Assembly: GCF_014636865.1 (NCBI RefSeq) | Contig: NZ_BMER01000004.1 | Span: 124,001-188,000 of the forward strand | Length of the DNA stretch: 64,000 nucleotides | Direction of reading: 5' to 3' | From: Parapedobacter pyrenivorans | GTDB taxonomy: Bacteria; Bacteroidota; Bacteroidia; Sphingobacteriales; Sphingobacteriaceae | In this document: in pieces, positions 1 through 6,571 of the stretch | How positions within the stretch are numbered: the first letter of the stretch is position 1 | Layout of the letters: the number at the start of each line of letters is the position of its first letter | Program-made: the position numbers and the translations under genes | The notes under the pieces: model-generated | Database searches by the model: none | The model's input: only the letters and a program-made list of their open reading frames with translations | Told to the model about the DNA's origin: nothing

Positions 1-2
1 CA

Positions 3-44
3 GTGGTGACACGCACTGATGTGATGCCCGTTGTAAAAAAATAG
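3..44 (+). CDS. Possible 3' end of an upstream gene (partial)
   Basis: One frame is open from the window edge and ends at a TAG at 42-44, encoding a 13-residue tail ending VVKK. The other two forward frames close within 20 bases. It may be the end of a gene lying mostly outside the window. Too little is visible to name a product, and chance cannot be excluded. Confidence 0.2.
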   Translation: MVTRTDVMPVVKK

Positions 45-90
45 AACATTTGACCAGTTTACGTTGCCACACGCCTGTTTACGGGATGAA

Positions 91-122
91 ATTGCCTAGC
101 CTGCCCGGTAGCCCCATGTTTG
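91..122 (+). promoter_or_regulatory. Putative Bacteroidota promoter for the peptide/acyltransferase operon
   Basis: ATTG (91-94) is followed after 20 bases by CATGTTTG (115-122), close to the Bacteroidota consensus TTTG-N19/20-TAnnTTTG. Transcription would start near 128, about 58 bases before the ATG at 186. The spacing equals that of the promoter I infer for the CobW-type gene near 58.48 kb. No experimental support is visible. Confidence 0.45.
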
Positions 123-185
123 TGAAAGCAGGAGGGGGCCGCGCCTGTAAGGAACATAGACGGCAATTGCAAACACAAACACCAA

Positions 186-323
186 ATGGACATGGTAGAT
201 TTACTTTCCCCGCAGCTGATTGATCAGCTGCAGCAGGTGCTAAGCCAGCCAATCCCCTTTGATCAATTTCTGAAAGACGTGGATTGGGGCGATATCGAGC
301 CCTGCGATGAGTTCATCCTCTAG
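186..323 (+). CDS. Small peptide ORF (45 aa), candidate precursor peptide
   Basis: A 45-codon ORF lies between the putative promoter at 91-122 and the acyltransferase gene. It begins MDMVDLLSPQLIDQLQQ and ends DIEPCDEFIL, so it is acidic with an amphipathic first half and a single cysteine seven residues from the end. There is no signal peptide or double-glycine site. It reads as protein-like (Leu/Gln/Asp rich, no rare codons) and sits where a precursor peptide would sit relative to a modifying enzyme and a two-component system. I do not recognise the family. A role as substrate of the acyltransferase is inference, and a chance ORF in a leader is the alternative. Confidence 0.45.
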   Translation: MDMVDLLSPQLIDQLQQVLSQPIPFDQFLKDVDWGDIEPCDEFIL

Positions 324-348
324 CCCGGGTGATGGACAACACGGGTGT

Positions 349-376
349 ATTGGATGGAGCATGCACTCCATCCAAT
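349..376 (+). promoter_or_regulatory. Perfect 11-bp hairpin between peptide ORF and acyltransferase
   Basis: ATTGGATGGAG (349-359) and CTCCATCCAAT (366-376) are exact reverse complements around a 6-base loop. No T-run follows, so it is not a classic intrinsic terminator. Its place 25 bases after the peptide stop suggests an attenuator or mRNA-stabilising/processing element that lets the peptide be made in excess over the enzyme. A dimeric repressor site is an alternative. It overlaps the early ATG at 354, which argues for the ATG at 411 as true start of the next gene. Confidence 0.6.
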
Positions 377-410
377 CACCTTATTAAACCGTAACTTGAA
401 TTACCCAACC

Positions 411-1469
411 ATGGATAAGTATAGACAGACTTCACAGCGGATTGCTGAATTCGCGAATCGACTTAATCCCTTTGAAACGCCGGACCGGCTTCAGCAGTTT
501 TCACTATTCAGTGCAAACCTGACTAATTTTCTTCCGGTATTGGATTATGGATGCCACTTGCCGTTGTACCGGCAGGCTTACATCAACCAACAGCTATCCC
601 TGCTGGACGAACGTTATTTTGGGTCGCAGCTGCCGGTAGCCATCAACGGCTGGGATGATGACGTTACGGAGCGCCTACGGTCGCATCCCGGCATCATTTG
701 TACGTTTCATGCCGGTTCGTACCGCGTGATCAATTACTTGCTGGCAAAAAACAAACTGCCTTTTGCTTTGCTGATTGCCCATCGGGCGTTCGAACAGCAG
801 GGCGCAAAATTTAAACGGCTTTTTAGGTTGCTTGGGAATAACCATGGCCTTCGCCACGAGTTGCAACTGGTAGATGCCGAACAGCGGTCTACCGTGTGGC
901 AACTGATGCGTCTGCTCAAACGTGGGTATAACATTGTCTTGTACCTGGATGGTTTTACCGGATTGTCGGTAGCTGACACGGCTAAGTTGGAGCGGCTACC
1001 GTTTCTTGGCCAACACTTGTTTTTGCGCAAAGGTGCGGCATATCTTGCCCAAAAGCTAGGGGTACCGCTCCATCCAATCTATTGTACCCGCTCAGCTGAG
1101 GGAGCCATCCAATTCACGGCTAATCCCTCATTTATCCCCGCAATGGCGGACTCCGGGATTGCTTCGGAATGGGCATTATCAAAAATTCTGGATGATTTTG
1201 CGGGCATGCTGCTGCATGCTCCGGCACAATGGGAGAACTGGTTCTTTCTGCATCACCAGTTTGCAACGCAAGAACTGCGGGGTCCGTATATCTTGGATGA
1301 TGGAAACCAGGCATTTGCCGGCAATGCGCCGGAAATTTCCGAATACGGGATTGTACGTAACGGCAGGCGCTTTTTTCTGTTGAAGAAAAGGGGATATGAA
1401 ATGTATTCGTTGCCAGAATCGGCTATGCAGGCCATTTTAAACGTTTGGAAACGACAGGTGGGTTCGTGA
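411..1469 (+). CDS. LpxL/LPLAT-like acyltransferase with extra C-terminal domain
   Basis: The 352-residue product resembles the lysophospholipid/lipid A acyltransferase superfamily. It has an FHAGSYRVIN block near residue 100 at the place of the catalytic His motif, a LYLDGFTG block near 177-184, an AQKLGVPLHPIYC strand-turn near 213-225 and a WENWFFLHH block near 274-282. The usual HX4D is HX4R here, so the chemistry may differ. Residues about 308-348 form a separate segment (GIVRNGRRFFLLKKRGYEMY) that looks like a small PqqD-type peptide-binding fold, which is weak evidence. No membrane segment is evident. ATG 354 and GTG 345 are alternative starts inside a hairpin. The downstream kinase begins 40 bases after the stop. 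It may acylate the upstream 45-residue peptide (inference) or a lipid. Confidence 0.7.
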   Translation: MDKYRQTSQRIAEFANRLNPFETPDRLQQFSLFSANLTNFLPVLDYGCHLPLYRQAYINQQLSLLDERYFGSQLPVAINGWDDDVTERLRSHPGIICTFHAGSYRVINYLLAKNKLPFALLIAHRAFEQQGAKFKRLFRLLGNNHGLRHELQLVDAEQRSTVWQLMRLLKRGYNIVLYLDGFTGLSVADTAKLERLPFLGQHLFLRKGAAYLAQKLGVPLHPIYCTRSAEGAIQFTANPSFIPAMADSGIASEWALSKILDDFAGMLLHAPAQWENWFFLHHQFATQELRGPYILDDGNQAFAGNAPEISEYGIVRNGRRFFLLKKRGYEMYSLPESAMQAILNVWKRQVGS

Positions 1470-1509
1470 AAAAAATGATTCTTTGTACCTTGGGCGGAAA
1501 TCTAAATTG

Positions 1510-2598
1510 ATGAAGTCTCCAGAAAAACTTAGCGGAATTGTCCTCAGCCTATTACATGTCGGATTGATAACCTCAATGATTACGCTCAACACCGTGTACA
1601 ATCTCAAAATGCGTGAAGAAGTAAATATCGTCAATGTGTTGGCATATACGGCGCTTTCGCTGGTGGTGATATACATCCTGATGGGCAATTTTTTTCTGAT
1701 CTTCTCCAGGACAACGTGGGTGTGGGGGCTGTTGCTTATGGGCGTGGTGGTTTACGCAATTATCAAAGTGAACCATAAGTTGATTTACGACATATTTCCA
1801 TCCTCATTGAAAGTAATTCCCAATCGACAGACCGATCGCACACTGGAAGAGTTCATCATCATGGCGATACCCCGGCTGTATTATTACACCATCATTGCCC
1901 TTTTTCTCGTTGCCGCGCACCGGCTGAGTGCGGCATTGATCAATATGTTTAAGACAACACGCGAAAAACTGGAAGTGGACATTGCGCGGTTGGAGGCGGA
2001 GAAGCGTGCCCAAGAAATGGAGTTGCGCGCACTCGGCGGACATTTCAATCCGCACTTCCAGTACAATGAACTTAATGGGATAGAAGATGAACTTCTGGCC
2101 TTGATGGGCGAACAGGGAAAACCGCTTGGTCGGCGTATACAGTCGCTTGCGGATATTCTGAAGTATAATGCCGAAAATGTGTTGGAAAACCGAGCCATCG
2201 TGGTGATCGAAAAGGAGTTGGGGTTGTTGGATTTGTACCTTAACGCGAGAGACAATGGCAGGACAGATCTTAAACAGCCCGTATTACAGATTATAGGCGA
2301 GTCAGCTGGGGAGAAAATTGTAGCGATGACACTCATCTACCTGGCTGAAAACGCATATACACATGGCCGGTTTGATACCGAACCGCTTACCATCATCATC
2401 GATTTTAAGGATGACTATTTTTCCGTATGCTTCCGCAATCAGATTGGCCGCAAGAATACCAATCAAAGCGCTTCGGGAGGAGGGTTGGCGGTGGTGCGAC
2501 GACGGCTTGAATTGGCTTTCGACGACCGGTACGCCCTGGATACCCGAGTGGATGGTGATTTCTTTGAGGTGACATTAACTATTCATCAAATGCTATAA
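1510..2598 (+). CDS. LytS-type sensor histidine kinase (His_kinase family, 4 TM)
   Basis: The product has 362 residues. About four hydrophobic segments (roughly 8-28, 43-66, 70-86 and 121-143) precede a coiled linker and a His_kinase module. The H-box reads HFNPHFQYNELNGI with the phosphoacceptor His near residue 182. The N-box is LAENAYTHG and the G-box GGGLAVVRRRLEL. The canonical NPHFLFNSLN is altered to NPHFQYNELN. There is no large extracellular domain, so a membrane-soluble or lipidic ligand would fit. I chose ATG 1510 over the upstream TTG at 1483. The response regulator starts 3 bases after the stop, indicating a cognate pair. Confidence 0.9.
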   Translation: MKSPEKLSGIVLSLLHVGLITSMITLNTVYNLKMREEVNIVNVLAYTALSLVVIYILMGNFFLIFSRTTWVWGLLLMGVVVYAIIKVNHKLIYDIFPSSLKVIPNRQTDRTLEEFIIMAIPRLYYYTIIALFLVAAHRLSAALINMFKTTREKLEVDIARLEAEKRAQEMELRALGGHFNPHFQYNELNGIEDELLALMGEQGKPLGRRIQSLADILKYNAENVLENRAIVVIEKELGLLDLYLNARDNGRTDLKQPVLQIIGESAGEKIVAMTLIYLAENAYTHGRFDTEPLTIIIDFKDDYFSVCFRNQIGRKNTNQSASGGGLAVVRRRLELAFDDRYALDTRVDGDFFEVTLTIHQML

Positions 2599-2601
2599 CT
2601 T

Positions 2602-3342
2602 ATGCCAGTATTTAAAGTATATATCTTAGATGACGATCCCCGTGCCGTAAGGAAACTCAGTAGGTTGGTATACGATAACCCGAACCTACTGCTCGTCGGC
2701 TCGCAAACCGATCCGGAGGCCGGCCTGTTAGAAATCGCGCGGTTTAAACCGGACATTCTTTTGCTTGACCTGGAAATGACGCCGTTATCGGGATGGGAGG
2801 TGATCCTTCGGCTGGACAAAGGGGTGAAGGTAATTCTATGCACGGCCGATGCCCGCGCCGGTAGCCAATCCTATGAAGTGTCTGCCGCCGATTACCTGGT
2901 AAAGCCTTTTTCGGGAGCTCGGTTTAATGAGGCGATTCTGCGCGCATCGGGTGCGTTGGAGAAGCGGCCTACGCCGGCCATCCTCGGCCATGAAACGTTA
3001 TATTTTACAGCCGGGGGTGCTTCGAACCCGGTGGAGATAAACCCACTTGATATCGAAATGATTGAAGCCTGCGACCATCGTTGCCGCATTTTCCATACCT
3101 ATGATGCCATATTGGTTGACCAAAGTTTCAAAGAGGTGGAACGGATGCTTCCTGCTTCATTGTTTATGCGGATCCACAAGAGTTTTATGATCTCGCTCAA
3201 ACGATACTATCGCCACCAAAATGGCAAGGTGTACCTGAAGAACGTGGAGCACGAGGCGTGCAAAGTGGTGCCGATCGGTGACAAATACGGGCCTAAATTT
3301 TACCAGTATCTGCTAGACAAACAGCATAAAACAACAGAATAA
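2602..3342 (+). CDS. LytTR-family response regulator
   Basis: This 246-residue protein has an N-terminal receiver domain with acidic DDD at 10-12, phosphoacceptor Asp56 in LLLDLEM and conserved Lys101 in VKPF. A C-terminal LytTR DNA-binding domain (about 150-240) carries the typical FMRIHKSFMI block. It is the evident partner of the kinase just upstream. LytTR regulators commonly bind pairs of imperfect direct repeats, so targets are expected near this locus. The next gene begins 1 base after the stop, so the genes are translationally linked. Confidence 0.92.
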   Translation: MPVFKVYILDDDPRAVRKLSRLVYDNPNLLLVGSQTDPEAGLLEIARFKPDILLLDLEMTPLSGWEVILRLDKGVKVILCTADARAGSQSYEVSAADYLVKPFSGARFNEAILRASGALEKRPTPAILGHETLYFTAGGASNPVEINPLDIEMIEACDHRCRIFHTYDAILVDQSFKEVERMLPASLFMRIHKSFMISLKRYYRHQNGKVYLKNVEHEACKVVPIGDKYGPKFYQYLLDKQHKTTE

Positions 3343-3343
3343 C

Positions 3344-3919
3344 ATGTTATTACATAAATTGGAAAACATCGGCCAGCAGGTGGATGTAGTGCGTCGTCGA
3401 TTGGAAAATACGGCTGACTTAAATGATGACATAACAGCTTTAAATAGTATGTCTTACAATGCATTATCTGAATTAGGGGAGCGCTATCAGCGTTTGGGAG
3501 ATAGCCTTAATGCAAGGCGGAACCTGCAGGAAGCGATTCAGCCTGCCTTGGAGCTACCTATTGAAGCGAGGCGCATGTATGTGCTGGATCAATTGTCGTT
3601 TTATGAGCGTTTTGTCAGCGAAATGATGACTTTCCTGACGGGCAGTGACTATGGCCGGTGTATTAGTTTTTCATTGTCGGTAGAAGAACTCCTTTTTTTT
3701 CTTCGCCTTGTGCTCGAAGAGCAGGTAATGGATGCCGGAGCCCTCAAACCGATATTTCTCTTCCTGAGTAGACATGCGAGGACAAGCGGCAGTGACACGC
3801 TGTCTTACGAGAGTCTCCGGAAAAAGTATAGCGCCGTGGGCGAAGGCGCCAAGAAAAGAGTGGCCGCGCTGATGGCTAACTTGACGGATCGCGCCGCACA
3901 TCATGCACGGCACGATTGA
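3344..3919 (+). CDS. Hypothetical helical protein in the two-component operon
   Basis: The product is a 191-residue, mostly helical, soluble protein with no signal peptide or membrane segment. The N-terminal third looks coiled-coil or TPR-like, a hydrophobic leucine-rich segment lies near 108-125 (SVEELLFFLRLVLEEQ), and the basic C-terminal part contains SYESLRKKYSAV. I do not recognise a function. It starts 1 base after the response regulator, so it is probably co-transcribed and may be an accessory or output protein of that system. The C-terminal part vaguely recalls proteins that sit beside HTH genes in Bacteroidota mobile elements, which is a weak impression only. Confidence 0.75.
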   Translation: MLLHKLENIGQQVDVVRRRLENTADLNDDITALNSMSYNALSELGERYQRLGDSLNARRNLQEAIQPALELPIEARRMYVLDQLSFYERFVSEMMTFLTGSDYGRCISFSLSVEELLFFLRLVLEEQVMDAGALKPIFLFLSRHARTSGSDTLSYESLRKKYSAVGEGAKKRVAALMANLTDRAAHHARHD

Positions 3920-3971
3920 TTATTAAACCGTACACCATTATACATTTACCAAACACAGAACGGAGTTCGCT

Positions 3972-4271
3972 ATGGAAAACAATCCCTATCTTTCGTATCC
4001 CGGCAAAGGCAAAAATGTGATGGAAGCCATCTTCCCGTTGCTCAACCTGCTTGCCGAACTACTCAAACGTCTCCTCGCTGGTCTGGGAAACCCAGCCCAC
4101 AAGCATGGATTGCTACTACCTGAGGAAGTAACCATGATGCTGCGCATCAGCATCCGCACGCTGCGACGCTACAACGAACGCGGCATCCTGCAACCGCTTC
4201 GCATCGGCGGTATGCGGTATTACCTGATGAGCGATATCATAGAATCGGGTAGGCGAGGAAACACCGGTTGA
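3972..4271 (+). CDS. Small HTH (excisionase/MerR-like) DNA-binding protein
   Basis: The product has 99 residues. A leucine-rich amphipathic N-terminal stretch (about 16-34) is followed by an HTH_17-type domain in which LLLPEEVTMMLRISIRTLRR is the helix-turn-helix and GILQPLRIGGMRYYLMSDI the wing. Proteins of this kind act as excisionases or small regulators in Bacteroidota. No integrase is present in the window. It is followed at once by a strong hairpin and the 11-bp phased array, which makes it a candidate binder of that array (inference from position only). Confidence 0.75.
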   Translation: MENNPYLSYPGKGKNVMEAIFPLLNLLAELLKRLLAGLGNPAHKHGLLLPEEVTMMLRISIRTLRRYNERGILQPLRIGGMRYYLMSDIIESGRRGNTG

Positions 4272-4275
4272 TCGT

Positions 4276-4306
4276 TGCCCCCGCCGGGGAATCAACGGCG
4301 GGGGCA
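4276..4306 (+). terminator. GC-rich 11-bp hairpin after the HTH gene
   Basis: TGCCCCCGCCG (4276-4286) pairs perfectly with CGGCGGGGGCA (4296-4306) around a 9-base loop, five bases after the HTH stop codon. It probably ends the operon transcript, although no T-run follows, so it may work by stalling or protect the 3' end. Confidence 0.6.
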
Positions 4307-4308
4307 GT

Positions 4309-4563
4309 TACCATGTTGCTACCAATTGCTTACCATTCACTTAGTCCTCCCTTAGTCTTCGCTTACCATTTCCTTACCTCGGCGTTACCAGTTCTTTACC
4401 AGTTCTTTACCAGTTCCTTACCAGTTTCTTACCATTTCCTTACCAAAGCTTTACCTCGGCTATACCAATTCTTTACCAATTGCTTACCAAAGGGGTAAGA
4501 AAAAGGTATAAAAAGGGTAAACGAAGGGTAGGCAATGCGTATGGGAAGGGATACCGGAAAGTA
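4309..4563. repeat. Helically phased 11-bp array: TACC then GGTA
   Basis: TACC occurs at 4309, 4320, 4331, 4364, 4375, 4386, 4397, 4408, 4419, 4430, 4441, 4452, 4463, 4474 and 4485, with TAGT at 4342 and 4353 keeping the register. The step is exactly 11 bases throughout. The register then continues on the other strand: GGTA at 4494, 4505, 4516 and 4527, then degenerate units near 4538, 4549 and 4560. The consensus unit is TACCAGTTCTT. The array is thus a large imperfect dyad with its centre near 4490. It holds no convincing gene and may be a cooperative protein-binding, bent-DNA or nucleoid-organising site. Confidence 0.85.
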
Positions 4564-4577
4564 TAAAATGAATAGTC

Positions 4578-4648
4578 GCGTAGCGAAACGATGTTGCACT
4601 TCGTCTTACACGGAAACTGACCAACGATGAAAAGAATAACCGCCTTAT
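4578..4648 (+). repeat. Shared leader/signal-peptide module, copy A
   Basis: This 71-base stretch matches 10112-10182 with the same internal spacing. GCGTAGCGAAAC is followed by 12 variable bases, then a block ending AAACTGACCAACG and the first 22 bases of the coding sequence (ATGAAAAGAATAACC then CTTAT). The two downstream genes encode lipoproteins with unrelated mature parts. The module could carry a promoter or riboregulator together with a secretion signal. Confidence 0.75.
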
Positions 4649-4953
4649 ACGCGTTGCTGATCGTTTCGGTATTGTCGTGCTCCAAGGAGGATATGGGCAA
4701 CGAAATTCCGGCTTGTGTGCTGAAGAAAGTAAACGAACTGAAAGCAAATGATGAAGGCCCGCAAGGCGTATCCATGAGTGAATACCTTTTCGAAGGGCGT
4801 CGTGTATACGTGGAAAACAAAGGGACCTTCGCGCTTGTCTACGATAAAAATTGCAATACCATCGGCATGCTCGGTGGCTTTGCCGGAAATACGAAGGTAA
4901 ACGGCCGCGATTTCGCAGAAGCCAAACTCACCCGCGAAATTTGGAAACGCTAA
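4627..4953 (+). CDS. Small lipoprotein, DUF6970-like
   Basis: This 108-residue lipoprotein has a lipobox at VLSC (Cys about residue 18) followed by SKED, a charged start typical of Bacteroidota lipoproteins. The mature part contains YLFEGRRVYVE and GMLGGFAGNTKVNGRDF, recalling DUF6970-like domains of unknown function. The N-terminal 12 codons and the 5' leader are nearly the same as those of the lipoprotein gene at 10161, while the mature domains are unrelated. Downstream it converges with the TlpA-like gene. The family assignment rests on my recall of the motif. Confidence 0.75.
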   Translation: MKRITALYALLIVSVLSCSKEDMGNEIPACVLKKVNELKANDEGPQGVSMSEYLFEGRRVYVENKGTFALVYDKNCNTIGMLGGFAGNTKVNGRDFAEAKLTREIWKR

Positions 4954-5038
4954 TAGCACTGAAAAACCAACCCAACGATGGCCAACCCAGTGGATTCACT
5001 TCACTATGAATGATAGGAGGGTAGTGCAAACGTCGGTG

Positions 5039-6205
5039 CTAATCCAGTTGTTCCAGCAGCGCCGTCACTTCTTCTGGTGTAGGATCTACCGCGAGTATTT
5101 GTTTATCGCCATCCACCAGCACCATGGCACCACCGAGGTTGGTAATTCCGTACTTGTGCCACACGCCGTATTGGCTTTCCAGATCCACCAGGTTCACTTG
5201 CCAAGGGAGCTGCTCTCGCTCTAGTAATGCCTCAAGCGATTGCGTATCCCGGAGTTCCCGGGCGATATTGATAATACCGAACCCCTTATCCTTGAAGACT
5301 TCATAGACCGGCACCATGGTACGAGCCTTGCTGATACAGGGGCCGCACCACGAGGCCCAGAAATTGAGCAGCGTGGCCTTGGGTGCCAGAAGCGTATCGG
5401 CCAGCACCAGCTTGCCGGTTAGGTCTTCGGCCTTGAAGGGGATGTATTGCTTGCCCTCCTCCAGTTGGTACTTGCCGTTGAGATAGGTGCCGATCATATC
5501 GGTATACGGGTGATCCGGAAAACGGGCTGCAAAAGTGGAATAGTGCTTATTAGCGGTTTTGAGGGAATGGGCGTCGTCTTCAGCCATCAGTATCAAATCC
5601 TTGATGAGCTGGTAAGACACCAGCGTGGGGTGCTCGCTGATGTAAGCGTCTACCCAGCCCAGGTAATCGATATTCAATAGGGAGTCTTGCGTGGTTGCCT
5701 CCGCCTCGGCTAGTTGGCCTGCTGCTACAAGATCCCGCAGGCTATCAATCTGTACCTCGCGGGTGGCTACCTGCTGTTGGAGATCGGCCCGGATGCGGTG
5801 GTATTCGGTGGTCAGCGGGCTGCCGGTAACCGTATTCTCCGCGTAGCGCTCGCCGGGGTAGAGCGTTACGTAAATGTCTGGCTCCGGAAAGATAACGTAG
5901 GCTCTCAAAAAACCTTCGAAATTTTCTTCGGGTATAAGCATGTAGGCCGCAGCGCTTTTGGCAGGCAGGGTAAAAAAGAACTTGCCATCGATGACCGGCA
6001 CAATGAGCTGATTGGAATAGGGATGCTCATGGGCTTTGCAAACGACAATGTTTTTGCTGTTGCCATCAACCAGCTCGCCGGCAACGAGGTAAGTATCCTG
6101 CATGGTGGGCGTATGTTCGCCGCGTTTTACGGTCTGGGCAGTAGTGGTGGTTACGCAGGCGGCCAGGCAAATCGCCGATGCGGCGAATAGGGTAGTGATG
6201 TTCAT
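5039..6205 (-). CDS. TlpA-like thioredoxin-fold protein (exported)
   Basis: This 388-residue protein has a signal peptide (LFAASAICLAACVTTTTAQ), an N-terminal beta-rich DUF4369-like region (about 40-120), a helical middle, and a C-terminal AhpC/TSA or redoxin domain from about 260. The active site is WCGPC at 286-290, preceded by LLNFWAS. Proteins of this type act in the periplasm as thiol-disulfide reductases. Cys17 lies in a possible lipobox (CLAAC), so it may be lipid-anchored. It is transcribed alone, away from the siderophore receptor gene, with which it shares a 366-base intergenic region. Confidence 0.88.
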   Translation of the reverse strand: MNITTLFAASAICLAACVTTTTAQTVKRGEHTPTMQDTYLVAGELVDGNSKNIVVCKAHEHPYSNQLIVPVIDGKFFFTLPAKSAAAYMLIPEENFEGFLRAYVIFPEPDIYVTLYPGERYAENTVTGSPLTTEYHRIRADLQQQVATREVQIDSLRDLVAAGQLAEAEATTQDSLLNIDYLGWVDAYISEHPTLVSYQLIKDLILMAEDDAHSLKTANKHYSTFAARFPDHPYTDMIGTYLNGKYQLEEGKQYIPFKAEDLTGKLVLADTLLAPKATLLNFWASWCGPCISKARTMVPVYEVFKDKGFGIINIARELRDTQSLEALLEREQLPWQVNLVDLESQYGVWHKYGITNLGGAMVLVDGDKQILAVDPTPEEVTALLEQLD

Positions 6206-6280
6206 TCTAAACTCCTTTCAAACTTAGATAATTGATAATGTTAAGACGAAGATAAACGCGAGCTCGGAGGATCACTAGCG

Positions 6281-6328
6281 TTTTAACATTTTTAACACAC
6301 TGGTATGCAATATGTTAAAATGTGTTAA
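6281..6328. promoter_or_regulatory. Interleaved inverted repeats in a divergent intergenic region
   Basis: TTTTAACAT (6281-6289) and TTAACACA (6292-6299) recur as reverse complements ATGTTAAAA (6312-6320) and TGTGTTAA (6321-6328). The order is A, B, A', B', so the arms interleave instead of nesting. This fits two overlapping regulator sites between the divergent TlpA-like and siderophore-receptor genes, or a pseudoknot in RNA. The rest of 6206-6571 holds a gene fragment and a promoter-like element. Confidence 0.5.
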
Positions 6329-6374
6329 TGCCACAAACAAAAGCGTAACAGTGTAAACCGGTCGACTGTACAGA

Positions 6375-6416
6375 ATGACAACCAACATCATAACCGACAT
6401 TTACGACATGAGCTAA
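6375..6416 (+). pseudogene. Remnant of the 5' end of the flavin-reductase gene
   Basis: The 13 codons translate as MTTNIITDIYDMS and then stop. They match the start of the intact oxidoreductase gene at 41254 (MTTNIVTDIYDLK), and TACAG just before the ATG is shared. The rest of the gene is missing. It is a short copied or decayed 5' end beside the iron-uptake operon. Confidence 0.7.
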
Positions 6417-6442
6417 TTGGCTAGCCTAAAAAAATGCCAATT

Positions 6443-6478
6443 CTTTGTTTTAATTCATTCTAAATAATAATAACTTTG
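6443..6478 (+). promoter_or_regulatory. Putative promoter of the siderophore receptor operon
   Basis: TAACTTTG (6471-6478) matches TAnnTTTG exactly, with TTTG at 6444-6447 upstream, a spacing of 23 that is longer than usual. The AT-rich spacer (ATTCATTCTAAATAATAAT) may hold an iron-dependent repressor site, which would suit the receptor downstream. This is inference. The leader to the ATG at 6572 is about 90 bases. Confidence 0.45.
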
Positions 6479-6571
6479 CCGCCACTACCGATTACGACGG
6501 TGAAGCAACACTGTCTTACGCAGTAGCCATTTAGTTGCAGTCTTTAAACTCACATTATAGTCATCATTAAT

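Noticed and set aside
3972-4271. Excisionase-like HTH gene as a sign of an integrative element
   Set aside because: No integrase, relaxase or attachment repeats are visible in the window, and such HTH genes also occur as stand-alone regulators.
4268-4498. 76-codon frame through the phased array with an 11-residue repeat (AYHFLTSALPV, LYQFFTSSLPV)
   Set aside because: The peptide periodicity is a by-product of the 11-bp DNA register (33 bases equal 11 codons). It needs a TTG start overlapping the HTH stop and has no ribosome-binding site. The array continues past its end in the opposite orientation.
4309-4563. Array considered as a CRISPR
   Set aside because: Units are 11 bp without unique spacers, the motif flips strand, and no cas genes are present.
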